This document shows positions 45,585 to 57,288 of a DNA stretch of 64,000 nucleotides, in pieces. The translations under genes and the position numbers were made by a program. The DNA comes from Laccaria trichodermophora (taxonomy: Eukaryota; Basidiomycota; Agaricomycetes; Agaricales; Hydnangiaceae), in contig JACTVC010000002.1 of the NCBI GenBank assembly GCA_018417955.1, positions 4,402,001-4,466,000 on the forward strand, written 5' to 3'. The first letter of the stretch is position 1. The number at the start of each line of letters is the position of its first letter. The notes beneath the pieces are model-generated. The model ran no database searches. It was not told the origin of the DNA and saw nothing but the letters and a program-made list of their open reading frames with translations.

Positions 45585-47996
45585 ATGCCAGTTCCCGTTC
45601 CCCGTCTTTACAAGCCCCCGGCACATCCCGTCATTAAGCCGAGCCACTCCACCGACATTCATACAAACTCCTTCCAGAACTTCGCTGCCACACTCCCAGT
45701 TTCTCCAGCTGGGCCGCCCCCCTCCTTCGGGACCCGCGAAGAGTGGATCAACTCCCTCCCGTCCTGGAGGCGGATCAAGCCCCGTCGTATTTGGGAAGAG
45801 GACACTCGTGCCGCCGAGCAGCATTTTTTTCATCAAGGGTTGACTGCCGCGGACAACGCGTCAGTCATTAAAGGACCTCACGCTGAAGCGTGCAGTTCGC
45901 CCACGTATGGCAATGCAGCACCCGCTCGATGCCACCTGGACCAACTTGGGTCTGACGGCGACGCCGACGACGAGATGGACTCAGATGATCCCCCCACCAA
46001 GCCGAAGCAGTATGGCGATGGATTCAAGTGGGAGAATGGTTACTTGAATGGGCCCACTGCGGCGTCAGGCATCAAAGACCTATCTCCACAACAGATGGAG
46101 GCATCTCCCTCTTTGGTCTTCACTGACCTTGCCACTTCTGAAAACCAGCGAGGCTTATTCTCACCAATCTTTGAGGATCAGTCTCCTAGCACAACGAGTG
46201 GGCCTGATTTGACCTCCAGCCCTCTAGAACCCGTCACTCCTTTTGGTGATTACGTCGATCGGGCGGTTGCGGCCACGACATATACCGGGAACAGCAACTA
46301 CGCTATCAACGCTGTTACAGTTTCAGAGTACGAGTGCCCGGATGGTAATCACGTTACAGATTATTATCAAGCTCAACCGGTTTTCCCAACCATCGCCAAT
46401 CAGCCCAATGAAGCTTCTGCTGCTGATGTAGTCACACCAAGCGCCACGGCTGGATACAAGAAGCTCGCTGAGCCATTGTCGGAATGGGTTGCTAATTATG
46501 TTTGGAAGGTTTGTACCACGGGTCTCAGTCTACCTTCAAGCTTTGCCCACCCGATGTGAGTCAAGTTCTATTTACATCATGTTGAATACCTGACCAATAT
46601 GATTATGCACAGGAATGCTCCGGTTCAGTACTTGGCTGAGCCACCAAGCTACCTCGCGCCTTCCGTGCATTCTCTTCTGCTATCTACCTTGCTCCAGCCG
46701 TCCGCTATCTTTTTGGCCATCTGGTACATCGTGCGATTGCCTGTCTGCTTTGGGGCCGCAGCACTCGGCCCAGAGTATACGAAAGAGCACCTTTTCAGGG
46801 CAGCATTACTCGGGGAGCCTGGCGCATATGAGCGTGAAAACATGGAAGCCTCTGCTCCTTTCCGCCTTATTGTCCTTGGATGCATGCTGGCGAACAAATG
46901 GTTGGATGACCACACATTCAGCAACAAGACTTGGTTTGTCTTTTTCTTTTGTCTACCATGTGATGCAGACCCTGATGACCTGCATAGGCATACAATCTCG
47001 AACGTTCCTATCCAGGCGCTGAACAGACTCGAGTCCCTTACTCTTGACATTTTCACTTACGACCTCTCCATCTCAACACGTGATTGGTCGCAATGGCTCC
47101 GGCACATCCTGTCATATCATATGTCCTTGTCTTCGCCAAATCATCCCCAACCAATCTCCCGTCCCTCTGCGAACCCTCATGCTATCGTTCGAAAGGCAAT
47201 TGATGAGATCGCTCAGGCACCGGCTGCCTGGCCTACCTCTTCTATTCCTCAGCCAGTGTTCCTCGGTGTCGAAGAACGCAAGAGAGAAAAGTTGGAACAG
47301 GAACAGGCTATCGAAGCTCTGGAAATTGATCTCGATAAGGACGGGCCACTCCGGGAAGAATACCTTCCTCGGCGTCGTTCCAACGGTGTAGGAAGTGTCA
47401 TTCATGCACCTCAGCATTGGGAACACGAACCATTTGGGAGAAAGCAGCAGAATCAGGACCGATCCGAGATGATGGGCAAGCCTCTTCCACCTCCAGCTAA
47501 ATGGAGTCCTGCTGGCGATGAGCCTATTCTGAAGGAGAGAAACCGCAACAGCGGTCAATATGTTGCCGTTCAGCCACCACCTCTGATCTCTTTCTCACTC
47601 ATGCACCACAGCTATGATATGGGATTCGATCCCAATTGGAATCCCTCTGGGTATATGCCGATCAAATCTCAGCCAGGTTACATGTACGACGCGCCACCAA
47701 TCCACATCAACCAAACGATGTACCCATATGCCCTTGTTCCCTCCATTGCACTGCCACACTCTCGCTCTCAATCGCTGTCCTACGATCAACATAATTTACT
47801 CTCACGCAACCATCTGCGTTCGTACTCTCAATCAACCTTCGAATATAGATGTGGTGATCCTCGGATGATTGCGAACGAACTTGCGCCTGGTCTTGAAGCC
47901 GAGCATCGATGGATTGAATCCAGCCACTACCCATACCCAGGACCTTCGTTCCCCCTGCCAGCTGTGGCTCCGCAAACAACCTGGTTAAGGACTTGA
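45585..47996 (+). CDS. PCL/PHO80-like cyclin with long disordered flanks
   Basis: Probably a regulatory partner of a Pho85-type cyclin-dependent kinase. Three exons (45585-46555, 46613-46933, 46988-47996) give 766 aa in frame. The cyclin N-terminal fold is in the middle: WVANYVWKVCTTG, LLLSTLLQPSAIFLAIWYIVRLPVCFG, FRLIVLGCMLANKWLDDHTFSNKTW and, after the intron, HTISNVPIQALNRLESLTLDIFTYDLSI. The KWLDDHTFSNKTW segment is characteristic of PCL-type cyclins. The N-terminal region has several SP/TP sites, and the C-terminus is Pro/Tyr/His-rich. A smaller cyclin of the same class lies at 52.9-54.2 kb on the other strand. Confidence 0.88.
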
Positions 47997-48892
47997 GTGT
48001 GATAGCTCGCTTGCACAAAGGGGAAACCCTTCATCTCTTTAGATTCCGTCATTCCGTTTTCATCATCTGCACTCTACATTACGCTCCGCAAACGACCCGA
48101 AGGCGACTTCTTGCCTGTCTGGGTTTAAGTCTTATACTTTTTCCAGCTTTGGCCTTGTACAACTCCCTTCCACTGTGAATAACGGCCTCTCCGTCTGCTA
48201 TTATCGTCTCATTATCTTGAGCCCTCCCACTTTCCAGGGCTTATCCATCATGTCCATAGGGGTTGCGGCCGTGATCCGTATTGGAACTTGACAAGTCTCA
48301 TTTGGCTTCATCTGTTCCGTTTTCTTTGGAGAGTCATCAGTCTCAGCCCCTGGAGATTTTACATGGACTCTTGCTGCATCGGTGTTCAGTTGTTCACGCG
48401 ACTTCTTCTCTTTGGTATTTATCGGTCTTTTCGATACTAATCCTTGTCATCCCTACCCATCAATCATCCCCTATTCCCCCATCCTCTGTTTCGTTCAATT
48501 TTATCATTGAAAAACACAAAAACATCCCTACAAACCTTCCCTCGCGCTTCATCTCTTGCGATGTGTTCATATAATCTTGATCTTACCATCACGAGTACTG
48601 TTTCGCCTACTGTTTCCCTCCCCCGCCACTACAGTCGCACCCTCCCCCCCCCCTGCTCGTGACTCCCTTCTGTTTCACAGACCACGTAGTTAGCCCTTTT
48701 TAGGTAAGTAAGTAGTATGCTACGAGTGTCACTGCCTGAGCTCAGTTCTGGATATGGTTGCAAAATAATATGCATCTGTCTCCTGTCCTCTTCTTGCAAA
48801 ATTTCCTGTTGAATTGCAATGCCACATAAAAAGTCAATTACACGTTATTCTAAGGCTTCTTAATCCCTTCAGTACATAAGCCTCTAATCCAC
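47997..48892. other. Long intergenic 3' region between convergent cyclin and uba1
   Basis: About 900 bp with no supported gene. The plus strand is pyrimidine-rich with a run of ten C near 48644-48653. Short ORFs (48281-48662) are low-complexity Ser/Pro/Leu frames that follow the CT bias. It probably holds two long 3' untranslated regions. Confidence 0.55.
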
Positions 48893-51800
48893 TCAAATGC
48901 GAACAACAATGAAGGGAACCTGCAAAGTGTCAGAGTATTGCCAGGATGAAGCACAGAGATTGGCTGACCTCGACGTCTTCGCCCTCTTCATCCGATACCA
49001 TCACCTCCACAACGAGTTGCTTGACGTGATCAGCTATGGGCTTCTTGCTTACATGTTCCACCAAACGACTGAATTTCATGGGCAGTCGCTCGTCGCTCTA
49101 TTGAACAATTGATCAGATTGCCACGTGGGCAGCACTGAACTGTCCACACCTTCTTCCTCCCTATGAAAGAGCTCCATAACATGCTCACACCCTGGCTCAC
49201 CATCGTGATATCGAGGCCGTGGTTGGCCTTGAACCAGGTCACGATATCTTTGAGCGTCGGATCGTTTTTGAACTCGAAGCGATCCCACAAGGTCCATTCA
49301 GTCGTCCCATACTTAGCCTTCTTAGCCGCGATAGGCTCTGAGAATCCGAAGAAAGGCAAAGCAAGATTGACGAATCCGTTCTTATAATCCTCCAGCTTTT
49401 TCTTGCCGTCAATTATCTGTTGCAGTTCCAAGATCAGGATATACCAAATAAAATACGCTAATGGGACAAACCTTGTACAACTCGAGGCACACCAAACCTG
49501 TCACGAGAGACGTGGTAGTAGCAATGGCAGGTATAATTTTTCCAGCAATCTGCTTCGTTGTATGACGGTCCGCGATGTTGATACCATAGTTCATGGCACG
49601 AAGATTGGATGCAGCAGTGATGAAGTCAATGTGATGGTTGCTGTCGTCGTCCTTCTCAAATTCAACGGGGTTGAGACGGTACCCAGCAAGTGATGAAGGC
49701 GAAGGGAGCTTTGCAGATCCTTCGGAACCCCCATCTCAATGTATCATAAGCTTTCATTGATTGCGCAAGTACCATAAACTTACCATCACCACCACTGTTT
49801 TGCGGGACAGGGTCATTGTCAGATATCTGAACCTTCACGCCGCTTCTGGGAGTAAATTCGGGGACAATAACGGCATCCACGATCTTGCGGAAGACAGCTG
49901 GGTCAGTCTCTCCCCGTAAACCGTAGTTGAAGGCGTGCAAGTTGGCTGCAGCGATGATATACGCAAGATGAACAGGCTGGCATGACATGAGTCGCGCGAC
50001 ATTAGTCAACGAAAGGTACCGCTAGAGACTACTCACGTCGTTTGAATTGAAGGTCAAAGCGTCAGGAGCCCGTTTCGGTCCACTCCAGAATGGCAGACCT
50101 GTACTGGTGACAGCGTCCTTTGGAAGACTGAATAATAGTTGACGAATATCATTGTTGTAGTCTCTCTCAAATTGAAGACGAGCCCAAATGATACATTCCT
50201 CGAAGGTGAGAGGTTTGTTGGTGACAAGGAATGAGACAATTTGTTCGGTTTGCTCCTTTTGCTGGCCAGAGTACTTCAAGGTGCTCTCCAGATAGTTGGG
50301 TTCTGATAGATACGCATTGACTGACTGCGCAGGCTTTACAAACAAGTTGTCGAATTGAGTTCGACTCCACTGTCAAGGAACACATTGCCAACAAGCGAGA
50401 TTTTGAAATACTGAGTCTCACCTCAATTGTATGGTTGATAGCATTAGGAAAGTTTTTGATGGTACAGGAGGGCGTTTCTTTCTCTGGAGGGTCTTGTGAT
50501 GAAGCGTATGATTCCGTCACGTCAGGAATTACTACTTGAGTGTTTCCTTTCGTGCCCAAGGTCCCGGATTCAAGCAAAGGTTTACGGTAGAAGACACATC
50601 TTTGGTCCATATACAGGCCTAGATGAACGTTAGTTCGAAAAAAAAAAAAAAAAGACACTACATCATACGCACGAGCTTTGATGTTATCCAGAGCGTTTGT
50701 GACTCCATCAATACCTTCAAAGAACGCCTCATCATATATGCCTAACAAGAATTCAGAGGTGAATTTCATAATGATGAAGATTCATGCTCACCCTCAGTCG
50801 CGGTCCCAACTGGCTCTTGCTTCGCTATGATCTTGTTGGTCAAGTCAGGGTTCATATCCGCAACAGCGACCGCAGCAACCTCCGCCTTGAACTTGCCCAA
50901 GTCTTTGGGTCGAAACAAGAACTGCCTGTTAAGATTGCTTTTCTCGATTGTATCGAGATCAGTGACATGAACGATGCCATCCGGACCAGATCCGAGACCC
51001 ATCAAGCTCCAATTCTTCAACATTTCACACCCTATCGCTCCAGACCCCACAAGGAATTGTCGGTGATTCGAAATTTGCTCTTGGAACGCTCGACCAAACA
51101 CTGCTACTTGACCGTCATAACGGGAGTCTGTTGGCTGACAGTCTTCTTCCGAGGGAAGAGTATCGGGCAGTGATTCGAGCGAGTCAAAGTACATGTGCTG
51201 AACCATGGGATGGAATTTCGCAGAACAAGCCTTTAGCACTTCTTGAGCAACGAAACCGCCCATTACCGCGTTTATGGGGGATAAATCTCCTGTGGCTTGG
51301 TATGCAAGCTCCTTAACAATCTTTTCGTCGATCTCCTTGTCCAATTCCTTGGCCAATGTTAACAGTATCACTGCGTCGGCCTCGTTCCTGGGACGGGGTA
51401 GTCTGCCGTGCTGCGTCCTAAATTCCGAAAGCGCCTGGAAGGCAGCGTGCAGAGTTGCTGGTCGATCAAATTTGGCGAAATCTGTTATGAAAAACTCGGG
51501 TGACAGTGAAGATTCCCTAAGAGGTTTCTGTTAAAAGTTTTATTAAATGATAAAGCATCTTTATAAACGGAATACCAACGAAGTCTATGATCTTTGGCAT
51601 TTTGACTTGAGTGAAGATACCGCCAGTTTTATAATCATCGAATTTCGAGGTATCACCAATGGTAAAGGTGTAGGGCCCTTTGACCGTCACTTTCCGTGGC
51701 TCACAGTCATTTAATTCCCGCATTCCTTGTACCTCGGTGAATGTCACAAAATCACCATCTTCTAGACCGTGTCGTGTCTCATCTAGGCAGGTCACTAGCC

Positions 51801-52760
51801 CTTCATTGTCCTGAGGCTTCATTAGACAAGCACGGGGAATGGGGAAAAGTTATAAACCTTGCTAACTGATACAATCATTCCAGTAAGAGGTTGTTCGCCA
51901 GTTGGATCGACGCAAGCGAATTTGGCGCCGAAATCAGTAAAGGCGGAACTCGAAGTGTGTTAATTGGGTCCCTTTCGAGATGATCAGGAGAGGCCACTCA
52001 CCCAAAGAGACCTCTCGTCTCCGTCGAAATAAATGGAACTCCGTTCTGATGAGTCCAATCATTGATTTCAAGTTGCTTGCGATGCGGCACGCCACACAGT
52101 ACAACAACCTACATGGTTGCTCAAAGTCGTAGTCCGAAGCAAGAGGATATGACTCACCTGAAAGCCTTTGATGAGGTCCACCGTAATTGCGTCACCTGGC
52201 TTCCCCCCGAGGTCCCTAACGGGGACGTACGCATTCAGTTCTGCGAGCCGGGGAAGAGTGGCCGCGGCGCGAGACTTCCCTATATCTTCAGATCGCAGAA
52301 AAAACTAAAAGGATTATTAGTGTCTTTGTCGTAAGGTTCCAAGAACGACTTGCTTGCGAACTTAAATCTTGCACCGTGACAAGTTCTGGATCATAGATTG
52401 TAACAGACTTGACGCCAGCAAGAGCAACGTTTTTGGCTGAGAACAGGGCATTGAGCTAGGCCCTGAAGCATTCGGGAAACATCATCACCTATCTCGACGC
52501 CCAAGCCTTGAAGTCCCACGATCAATACATTTGAAACAGCCATTCGTTTCATGGCTGTATCGCATAGATTAGCAACGAGCAATAGATGTGAAGGCTAGAG
52601 ACACACCTTCGTGTCCGAGGACGTAGCTGATTGAAATGAGATGTTAGCGCCAAGATTTGGGAGTAATCGTCTTCACGCACAGTTGGCGGGAGTACAGGCC
52701 TTCATCGATGGCAGCCTCGTCAATATCCATTTGAACACCAAGATTTGAGGTGTCGGTCAT
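48893..52760 (-). CDS. uba1: Ubiquitin-activating enzyme E1
   Basis: Activates ubiquitin by ATP-dependent adenylation and thioester formation. ATG 52760 reads [27 protein letters not shown], then [22 protein letters not shown] (inactive adenylation half). The active adenylation half has [42 protein letters not shown] and [12 protein letters not shown]. The catalytic cysteine lies in [18 protein letters not shown] (Cys codon 50464-50466). The C-terminal ubiquitin-fold domain ends [36 protein letters not shown], then [21 protein letters not shown] and VPFIVVRI, with the stop at 48893. Many short introns interrupt it. One intron carries a 17-A run (50638-50654), which is its polypyrimidine tract on the coding strand. 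Confidence 0.96.
50638..50654. repeat. Homopolymer run of 17 A (T on the coding strand) in a uba1 intron
   Basis: The run begins after GTTCG and ends before GACACT. On the minus strand it is a poly-T tract inside an intron of uba1. It is a likely site of length variation and of sequencing error. Confidence 0.8.
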
Positions 52761-52899
52761 TGTATAGGACGAAATTTGTTTCAAGGGTGGGGATGTACGA
52801 TTAAATTCTTTCGAGGACGATGAGAGTGGATATACAAAGTACAATCGAGGCTGAGCACTGAACAATCACCATGACTCGTAAATATGCATTTTAAGTAAT

Positions 52900-54246
52900 C
52901 TAATCTTGCCACGTGACTCGACACGGCTTCTTCAAGTCACTCACAAGAACGTCAAAGACATCCAGACGCAGCGGAGCCGGTATACTGACTCGTCCTTTTG
53001 TAGATTTGAACGAGCCACCCTTTTCAATAACCTTTGCGTCGAGAAGCAAGCCATCGATGTAGATTGTGGGGGCTTCACATAGACCCATTTCCCCGACCTC
53101 CGAAGCAACCAAACGGAGCTGGTGCAGCCAATGTATCCATGTTTGCGTAGAGAGCCCGATGTCAAAGTCAAATGCGACAAGAGCTGCCATTTCGACAGCG
53201 TTGACGGAACGTAGAGGAAAGCTTGAACAACTGGCATCGAAGTACCTCCGTCTACGCAGATATTTTCAATCTCCAGGAAAGCGTCGAGAGGATGGAGCTG
53301 ACTTACAAAGTTTTTGCGTGGTATGCACAATCATCCAACCATTTGGTAGCCAACATGAAACCAACCATGAACATCCTGGCCAACGTTTTCACGATGAGGG
53401 ATTCACGACGATACAAGTCTCTGCCGATTATTCCGCGAGGAAATAGCGACGAGACATAGAAGAGGGTTAGAAAGAAAATGGGTAGACTGGGATTCAAATC
53501 AAAGGCGATTCTTTCTAGGCGAACTGCCAGCGCGCTGAGGGCGCTCATGGGGCTAGACGGCAGAAAACGATTAATGAAGACAACGGGAACAAAGCGAAGA
53601 TAACGACATACATGGAACCAGCTTCCCAATATTCCGAATTCAGAACAGTGTAGAACAAGTATCTTGCAATCCATCGGCAGAAGGAATATTTCTGGAGCTT
53701 TGCATAGAGAAGTTTTGGTTCCACGATCTTCACCTTTTTGTTGGTGGGGGCGACGACATAGTCAGCGACGCAGTTGCAGTCAGGACACCCAGCAATATAT
53801 TTCCTTGGTCCAGGATGGACGGCTGTCGATGTCTTCGTCTGTTTGTGCTCCTGCCCGACGAATTCGACGAGTGCACTGGGACGCGAAGATCTTTGCCTAT
53901 GTCTTGGCGGTGCTAAAGTCGGGGAGCGAGGAGATGATTTCACTCTTTTGGCCTTCGCTGTGGCGTAAGGTTGAAAACGGCGTATCTTGAGCCCTGCGTT
54001 AACTGTGGAGTTTCTTGCGGGCACGGGAGAAGAGATGATCGTCGGGTTGTTTTGGTGGACTGCAGGAAGTGTCCGCGACACGAGTTCTTCTGGCGGGTAG
54101 TTCTCCTTGCGGGTTTCGTAAATTTCCGGCGAATGCAGGGTGTCGGGGACCCTCAGGTGACCATAGGGGTTGGCAGCGGAGGCGAGGAATTTAGCCTGGG
54201 CTCGAAGGGCGTACGCGTGAGTACCGATAAAGTTGACTGCGCGCAT
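52900..54246 (-). CDS. PCL-like cyclin, second copy of the class
   Basis: ATG 54246 begins MRAVNFIGTHAYALRAQAKFLASAANPYG. A basic, Ser/Pro-rich part with a CPDCNC motif (IAGCPDCNCVADYV) leads to the cyclin fold: KLLYAKLQKYSFCRWIARYLFYTVLNS, LSALAVRLERIAFDLNPSLPIFFLTLFYVSSLFPRG, VKTLARMFMVGFMLATKWLDD, and the last exon AALVAFDFDIGLSTQTWIHWLHQLRLVAS. The GFMLATKWLDD block matches the LGCMLANKWLDD block of the 45.6-kb cyclin. The protein ends at TAG 52900. The uba1 ATG is 140 bp downstream of this stop on the same strand. Confidence 0.82.
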
Positions 54247-54656
54247 CGCAAATTAGCTAGAACTTGAAAATGACCAGGGAGAACCAATGGCTCCTTTTAT
54301 GTAGAGAACTCTGGGCCACATAACACTGAGGTGGCTCAGGCAAAGCACCAATTTACAACTTCGAACCATTGTGTAAAAAGCCGTTGTTTAAAGATCCCGA
54401 GGTGGCCTAGTAAACAGAATAAGGAACTCGAACAATACAACACCTGCAATTGGCCACAATTAATACAACGAAGTTCCATGTGGTCAGTGTGGCCTGAAAG
54501 CTGGGTGAGTCTTATTACGCATCCGTGGGTTACAACGAACAATGTGATATTCAAATAATCGAATGTTGAATATCGCTGATCGCAGTCGCGAGTTCGGGAA
54601 AAGGAGTGATATATAGAGGCCACCGCCCACGACAAGACAAATTTGTGGTAAATAGA
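54247..54656. other. Region between cactin and the second cyclin
   Basis: Nothing recognised. Frames at 54331-54744 show no family. It holds the cyclin promoter and the cactin 3' untranslated region. Confidence 0.5.
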
Positions 54657-57115
54657 TCATTTGCGGTAAAACTGTCAAGCTATCAGTGGGCGTATTGAGT
54701 GTGAAAGCGATTTTACTGACGTTACGACGGAAGTTAAACCACAAAGATAAACATCCACGATCGAAGCTGCTCCGGAATCCGCTATGACGGGATTGAGCAT
54801 GGTAGCTCTGTTATGAAGGATGAGGTACCCACCGTTTATGTGAGAACTCCCATTCTCGATTAACGATTCGAAAAGCAATATCTTCGTAAGGCGGGCCAGC
54901 ACTGAAGTGGAGAAGTACGGTTTCATCATTTCCTGGCTCTTTGACAATTTTGTATGTTGGAGCCTTCGACTTGTCGATGAGGTCCGGATAAAATATGTTG
55001 AACTGAATCCAATTAGAGTGTGCGGGGCTGATGTATAGATCAGACCTACTTTGTATCCCTGAACTACCTTGGGAGGGGGATTGTCGGTGCTGCCATCTGC
55101 ATCAGCGTACAATTAGTCAAAGAAAAAATTCACTGGACGCACTCGTAATGCGTCTGGTTATATTTGTTCCACTCGTAGCCCGTATGGACACGGTTGAAGT
55201 ATCTCGGCTTGCGTGGCCGATATTTGTCTTCCCAGTTGTATGTGGTTGGATTAGCGATGTTCTCCTCCAGATTAAAAAGTTCTTCCTCCTCATCAAGATC
55301 TTTCTCCGCCTCAGCCCTGTACAAAGCTTCAGAGGCAAGATCTGCGCCGCTAGATGCTTCTTCGCTTTCGACTTCTGTTGCTGCAGGTTGTGCTGCCTTT
55401 GGAACAAACCTTGAAGCGGCGACTGTACGACGTTGTTGGTACTAGACGAGAGTACCTCGTCAGGGAAAGCAAAGACCTCGGCAGCTTCAAAGCTTACCAA
55501 ATTACGGCGATCGTCCTCCTCCAATATGATGTCGATTTGACGATCGTCGGAAGATAATTTAGTGATGTCCAACAGACTTGGACTCATTGCGCGATCGTAG
55601 GGCTCCATGTCCTCAACAATTTCATCGCCCATTTCTACATCGACAATTACGTCCAGAGGGGCATTTGACCTCGTGGACGCGGCTTTCGCAACACCAGCCA
55701 GTAGCTCTTCTTGAGCCTGGAATGCTTCGTCGCGTTGACGTTTGCGAAGTTGTTCTAGTCTGTTGCGAACGACAACCTCATGTAGCGCTTTCAATTTGGC
55801 CTGTAAAGCCTTAGCAAAACGAATGAAGGAAGTTGAATTGCCGCACCTTCGCCTTCCAAACCAATAGTTTCTTCAGCAGGCTTTCCCAGTAATCAGTATC
55901 CAAGGGTTCTCCACTTGACAATTTTTCTTGAACTTTACGTTGAAGCCCAACTAGATCGTCGTAGGACTTCCCTGACAGTAAAGCAGTAATGTCAGCTTCT
56001 ACCGCGGCAGCCGCCTCGACTCCCATTCGCTCATTTGCCTGAATTCGCTCGAGGCGGTCCTTGCACACAACCATCATGTTCTGAGATAGCCATTGGTAAG
56101 GACTACAAGCATCAAGAGAAAGACATACCGTCCAAAAGTCAAGATTTGTTTCAGAGTCCTCGAGAGCCAGGTAACGCTCCACGTCGTCATGGAGTTCATA
56201 AGTTTGCTCTGCTGATAAGCTCTACAAAAAACTGTGAGTTCACCTCGCACAGATCTTGAGAACGGAACACCTACGTCAAAGATGTTGTACGGCTCATCCA
56301 GGTCAATTTCAAGACCAGCATCTTCATGTTCCGCCTCCTCGTCATCTTGACTTGGAGGATTAACATATTTCAGATTAAGAGCAAGAAAGTCGATGGCTTT
56401 GGCACGCTTCTCCCTGATTCGAATTGCTGCCCTTCGACGCTCCTGTTCCAACTGGAAATCACCATCTTTCGAGAGCCATTCCGACATTTGAGCAGACTCC
56501 TGAAGCCTTGACATCCTTAGTTCTTCCTCTTCCCGAAGCCGGAGTTCAGCCTCTCGTTCAGCACGGCGACGGTTGAGCCTCTCCAATTCCTCCTTCGCCT
56601 CTTGTCTCCTGGCAGCGTCTCTCCGCTGCGAGTCAGCTAACGAGAGCCCTTGTTTCCTCTCCTTCTCGTTCTTCTTGTGCCAGCGGAATTGTTGTCCAAG
56701 ATTGACGTCATGGAAAGGATTGTCCGTCGCGCTGTATACACTGAGCTCGGCGACTTGGCGAGCCTCCTCTTCCTCTTTTATTCTCCTCTTTTCCGCCTTC
56801 CTTGCTTTCCGCTCCTCTGATTTGTCGCGCTTTCGCCTGAAACATGAGGTTCGATAATGTCAAGTGGGATCGTCAGAAGGCTCACCTTTTCTCCTTCTTA
56901 TCTGTATCCCTGCCCATACTCTCATCTTTTCCCCTACGTTCTGAGTCGATATCACTAGGACTCGGGGTTCTGCGTCGTTTGTATCTCGAGTCATTACGAT
57001 CGTCCGCATATTTCATGCTGTCACTAACTCTCGTCGTGTATGTTTCACGATCTCTCTCCGAACGATGGCGGCTATCACTGCCTCTCCGCCGGGGCGAACG
57101 TGAGCGTCTTCCCAT
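54657..57115 (-). CDS. Cactin (splicing-associated protein)
   Basis: Conserved nuclear protein that works with the spliceosome. ATG 57115 starts with an Arg/Ser-rich region (MGRRSRSPRRRGSDSRHR). A long charged helical region follows: RKARKAEKRRIKEEEEA, NPFHDVNLGQQFRWHKKNEKE, LERLNRRRAEREAEL and RIREKRAKAIDFLALNL. The mid domain includes DVERYLALEDSETNLDFW and AAAAVEADITALLSGKSYDDLVGLQRKVQEKL. The C-terminal cactin domain reads YNWEDKYRPRKPRYFNRVHTGYEWNKYNQTHY, KVVQGYKFNIFYPDLIDK, ETVLLHFSAGPPYEDIAFRIVNREWEFSHKRGFRSSFDRGCLSLWFNFRRN, and the last mini-exon FYRK. The order and the very conserved C-terminus make the call firm. It is divergent from clpX, 173 bp apart. Confidence 0.94.
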
Positions 57116-57288
57116 AAGCTAAGCGGCGATTAAGATTTGTGGTAGGTTGTGGCCAAGTTGTGGCAGTCAGGAGAGTCACGCTCTGTGGCGGCGATGCTAT
57201 TCTGATTCCAGCATACAACCTTCACGTTTTGGCTCACGATTTGCGACGACTCTTCCTACATTCCTCCCTTTTTGCCTAGTTATTTCGA

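Noticed and set aside
45089..45637. 182-codon plus-strand frame before the cyclin
   Set aside because: It is CT-rich promoter DNA giving Ser/Pro/Leu codons, and it overlaps the cyclin start in another frame.
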